NCBI GenBank assembly: GCA_015489365.1
Contig: WFZW01000239.1
Location: 1 to 36,687, forward strand
Source of the DNA: Deltaproteobacteria bacterium
Lineage (GTDB): Bacteria; Desulfobacterota; Dissulfuribacteria; Dissulfuribacterales; QOAL01
Direction of reading: 5' to 3'
Length of the DNA: 36,687 nt
Part shown: one piece after another, positions 35,733-36,687 of the stretch
How positions within the stretch are numbered: the stretch's first letter is position 1
Layout: each line of letters opens with the position of its first letter
Position numbers and translations under genes: made by a program
The notes under the pieces: model-generated
The model's input: only the letters and a program-made list of their open reading frames with translations
Told to the model about the DNA's origin: nothing
The model's database searches: none

Positions 35733-36687
35733 ATGATTCAAAAAAATATTTATGATCCTCCATCTCTAACTATTGGTAACATCGAGTCCAGGCTTCCAAT
35801 CATCCAAGGTGGAATGGGGGTTGGCATCTCCATGTCAGGCCTTGCATCGGCGGTAGCAAGGGCCGGTGGGATCGGTATACTCGCATCCGTATTGATAGGT
35901 ATAAACGAAAAAGATTTTTACAAGGATCCCCAGGGGGCCACCTACAGGGCACTAGCAAAACAAATAAAGGAGGCAAAGGAGGCAGCGCCCGGCGGTATAA
36001 TCGGGGTCAACATAATGGTTGCCCTGCAAGACTACGAAGTGCTGGTCAAAATTGCTGCTGAAGCGGGCACCGATCTCATCATAAGCGGTGCTGGTCTTCC
36101 ACTGAAATTGCCCGGCATGTTACCAAAAGGTAGCGATACGAAATTGGTACCTATTGTATCATCCGGAAGGGCGGCACAAATATTATGTAAGAGATGGAAA
36201 GAGCATTTTGATCGCCTTCCAGACGCCATCGTGGTAGAAGGTCCAAAGGCCGGAGGGCACCTGGGCTTTAAGGCCGAAGAACTAAACCTTCCGGAAAAGC
36301 AGATCCCCAATCTCATAGTCGAGGTCTTAAAATCAGTACGACCCTTCGAGACAAAATACCAACAAAAGATACCTGTAATAGCTGCAGGTGGTATATATAC
36401 AGGGGAAGACATTTACAACATTATGAAATTGGGGGCCTCTGGGGTCCAGATGGGTACCAGGTTCGTCGCCACCTATGAATGCGATGCCTCTGACAGGTTC
36501 AAACAGGCATATCTGAATGCCAAAAAGGAGGATGTAGCCATAATCCAGAGTCCTGTCGGAATGCCTGGGCGCGCGCTCAAGGGAAAATTTACAGAAAAGG
36601 CCAAGTCTGGACAGAAAATACCCAAGAAGTGCAGTTATAAGTGCCTCAAACCTTGCCATTACCCAGATACCCCATATTGTATAAGCA
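35733..36687 (+). CDS. Nitronate monooxygenase-like FMN protein (3' end outside window)
   Basis: The reading frame is open from ATG 35733 to the window edge (at least 318 codons). It belongs to the nitronate monooxygenase/2-nitropropane dioxygenase and FabK-like TIM-barrel family. Seen: PIIQGGMGVGISMSGLASAV (FMN phosphate region), GVNIMVALQDYEV, DLIISGAGLPLKLP, VVEGPKAGGHLGF (GGHxG loop with catalytic-type His), PVIAAGGIYTGEDIYNIMKL and GASGVQMGTRFVAT. In strict anaerobes nitronate oxidation is unlikely to be the native role, so a flavin-dependent reductase is more plausible. The last visible part is Cys-rich (KKCSYKCLKPCHYP). It begins 56 nt after flxA with AAGG about 8 nt upstream, perhaps in the same transcript. 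Confidence 0.88.
   Translation, partial: MIQKNIYDPPSLTIGNIESRLPIIQGGMGVGISMSGLASAVARAGGIGILASVLIGINEKDFYKDPQGATYRALAKQIKEAKEAAPGGIIGVNIMVALQDYEVLVKIAAEAGTDLIISGAGLPLKLPGMLPKGSDTKLVPIVSSGRAAQILCKRWKEHFDRLPDAIVVEGPKAGGHLGFKAEELNLPEKQIPNLIVEVLKSVRPFETKYQQKIPVIAAGGIYTGEDIYNIMKLGASGVQMGTRFVATYECDASDRFKQAYLNAKKEDVAIIQSPVGMPGRALKGKFTEKAKSGQKIPKKCSYKCLKPCHYPDTPYCIS

Overview
The window looks like chromosomal DNA of an anaerobic, sulfur-metabolising bacterium of the Desulfobacterota (former Deltaproteobacteria) type. This is inferred from gene content: an HdrA/MvhD/Flx-type electron-bifurcation operon, a fused uroporphyrinogen-III methyltransferase/synthase, an iron-sulfur flavoprotein, and a probable selenoprotein of the CCG-domain Fe-S oxidoreductase family. 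No rRNA, tRNA, CRISPR array, transposase or phage gene was seen. The species is not claimed.

Left part (1-5222): an unrecognised minus-strand protein, an Isf-like iron-sulfur flavoprotein, and gmhA translationally coupled to a conserved protein of unknown function. The intergenic spaces here carry copies of a roughly 60-95 bp hairpin-forming repeat, with one more diverged copy near 18.7 kb. 5223-12129 (plus strand): an FmdB-type zinc ribbon, hemC overlapping cobA/hemD (tetrapyrrole synthesis), a small unrecognised ORF, an orphan soluble histidine kinase, and a PcrA/UvrD helicase overlapping its end.

12177-20747 (minus strand): an apparent operon for exported proteins (a CsgG-fold-like lipoprotein, an 1130-residue protein with Hydin/SPD-2-type repeats, and a 460-residue secreted protein), preceded on the same strand by a membrane diguanylate cyclase. 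21152-27856 (minus strand): rnr, ligA, acyP, a small lipoprotein, then efp and epmA. The lysine-bearing loop of EF-P and its lysyltransferase are encoded 21 nt apart in the same frame.

Right part (27989-36687, plus strand): a tightly packed operon encoding a ferredoxin/CCG-domain HdrBC-like protein, a double-FAD HdrA, an MvhD/FlxD-like [2Fe-2S] protein, two Fe-S proteins resembling FlxB/FlxC, and an FAD/NAD-binding FlxA/AsrB-like reductase. A nitronate monooxygenase-like gene follows and runs off the window. The first gene is split by an in-frame TGA in a Glu-X-Gly-His context that normally holds Cys. A hairpin with a small loop starts 15 nt after the TGA. I read this as a selenocysteine codon, so two apparent ORFs are one selenoprotein gene. 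The most likely role of the operon is flavin-based electron bifurcation linking NAD(H), ferredoxin and a disulfide or sulfur-carrier substrate. This is the most interesting system in the window.
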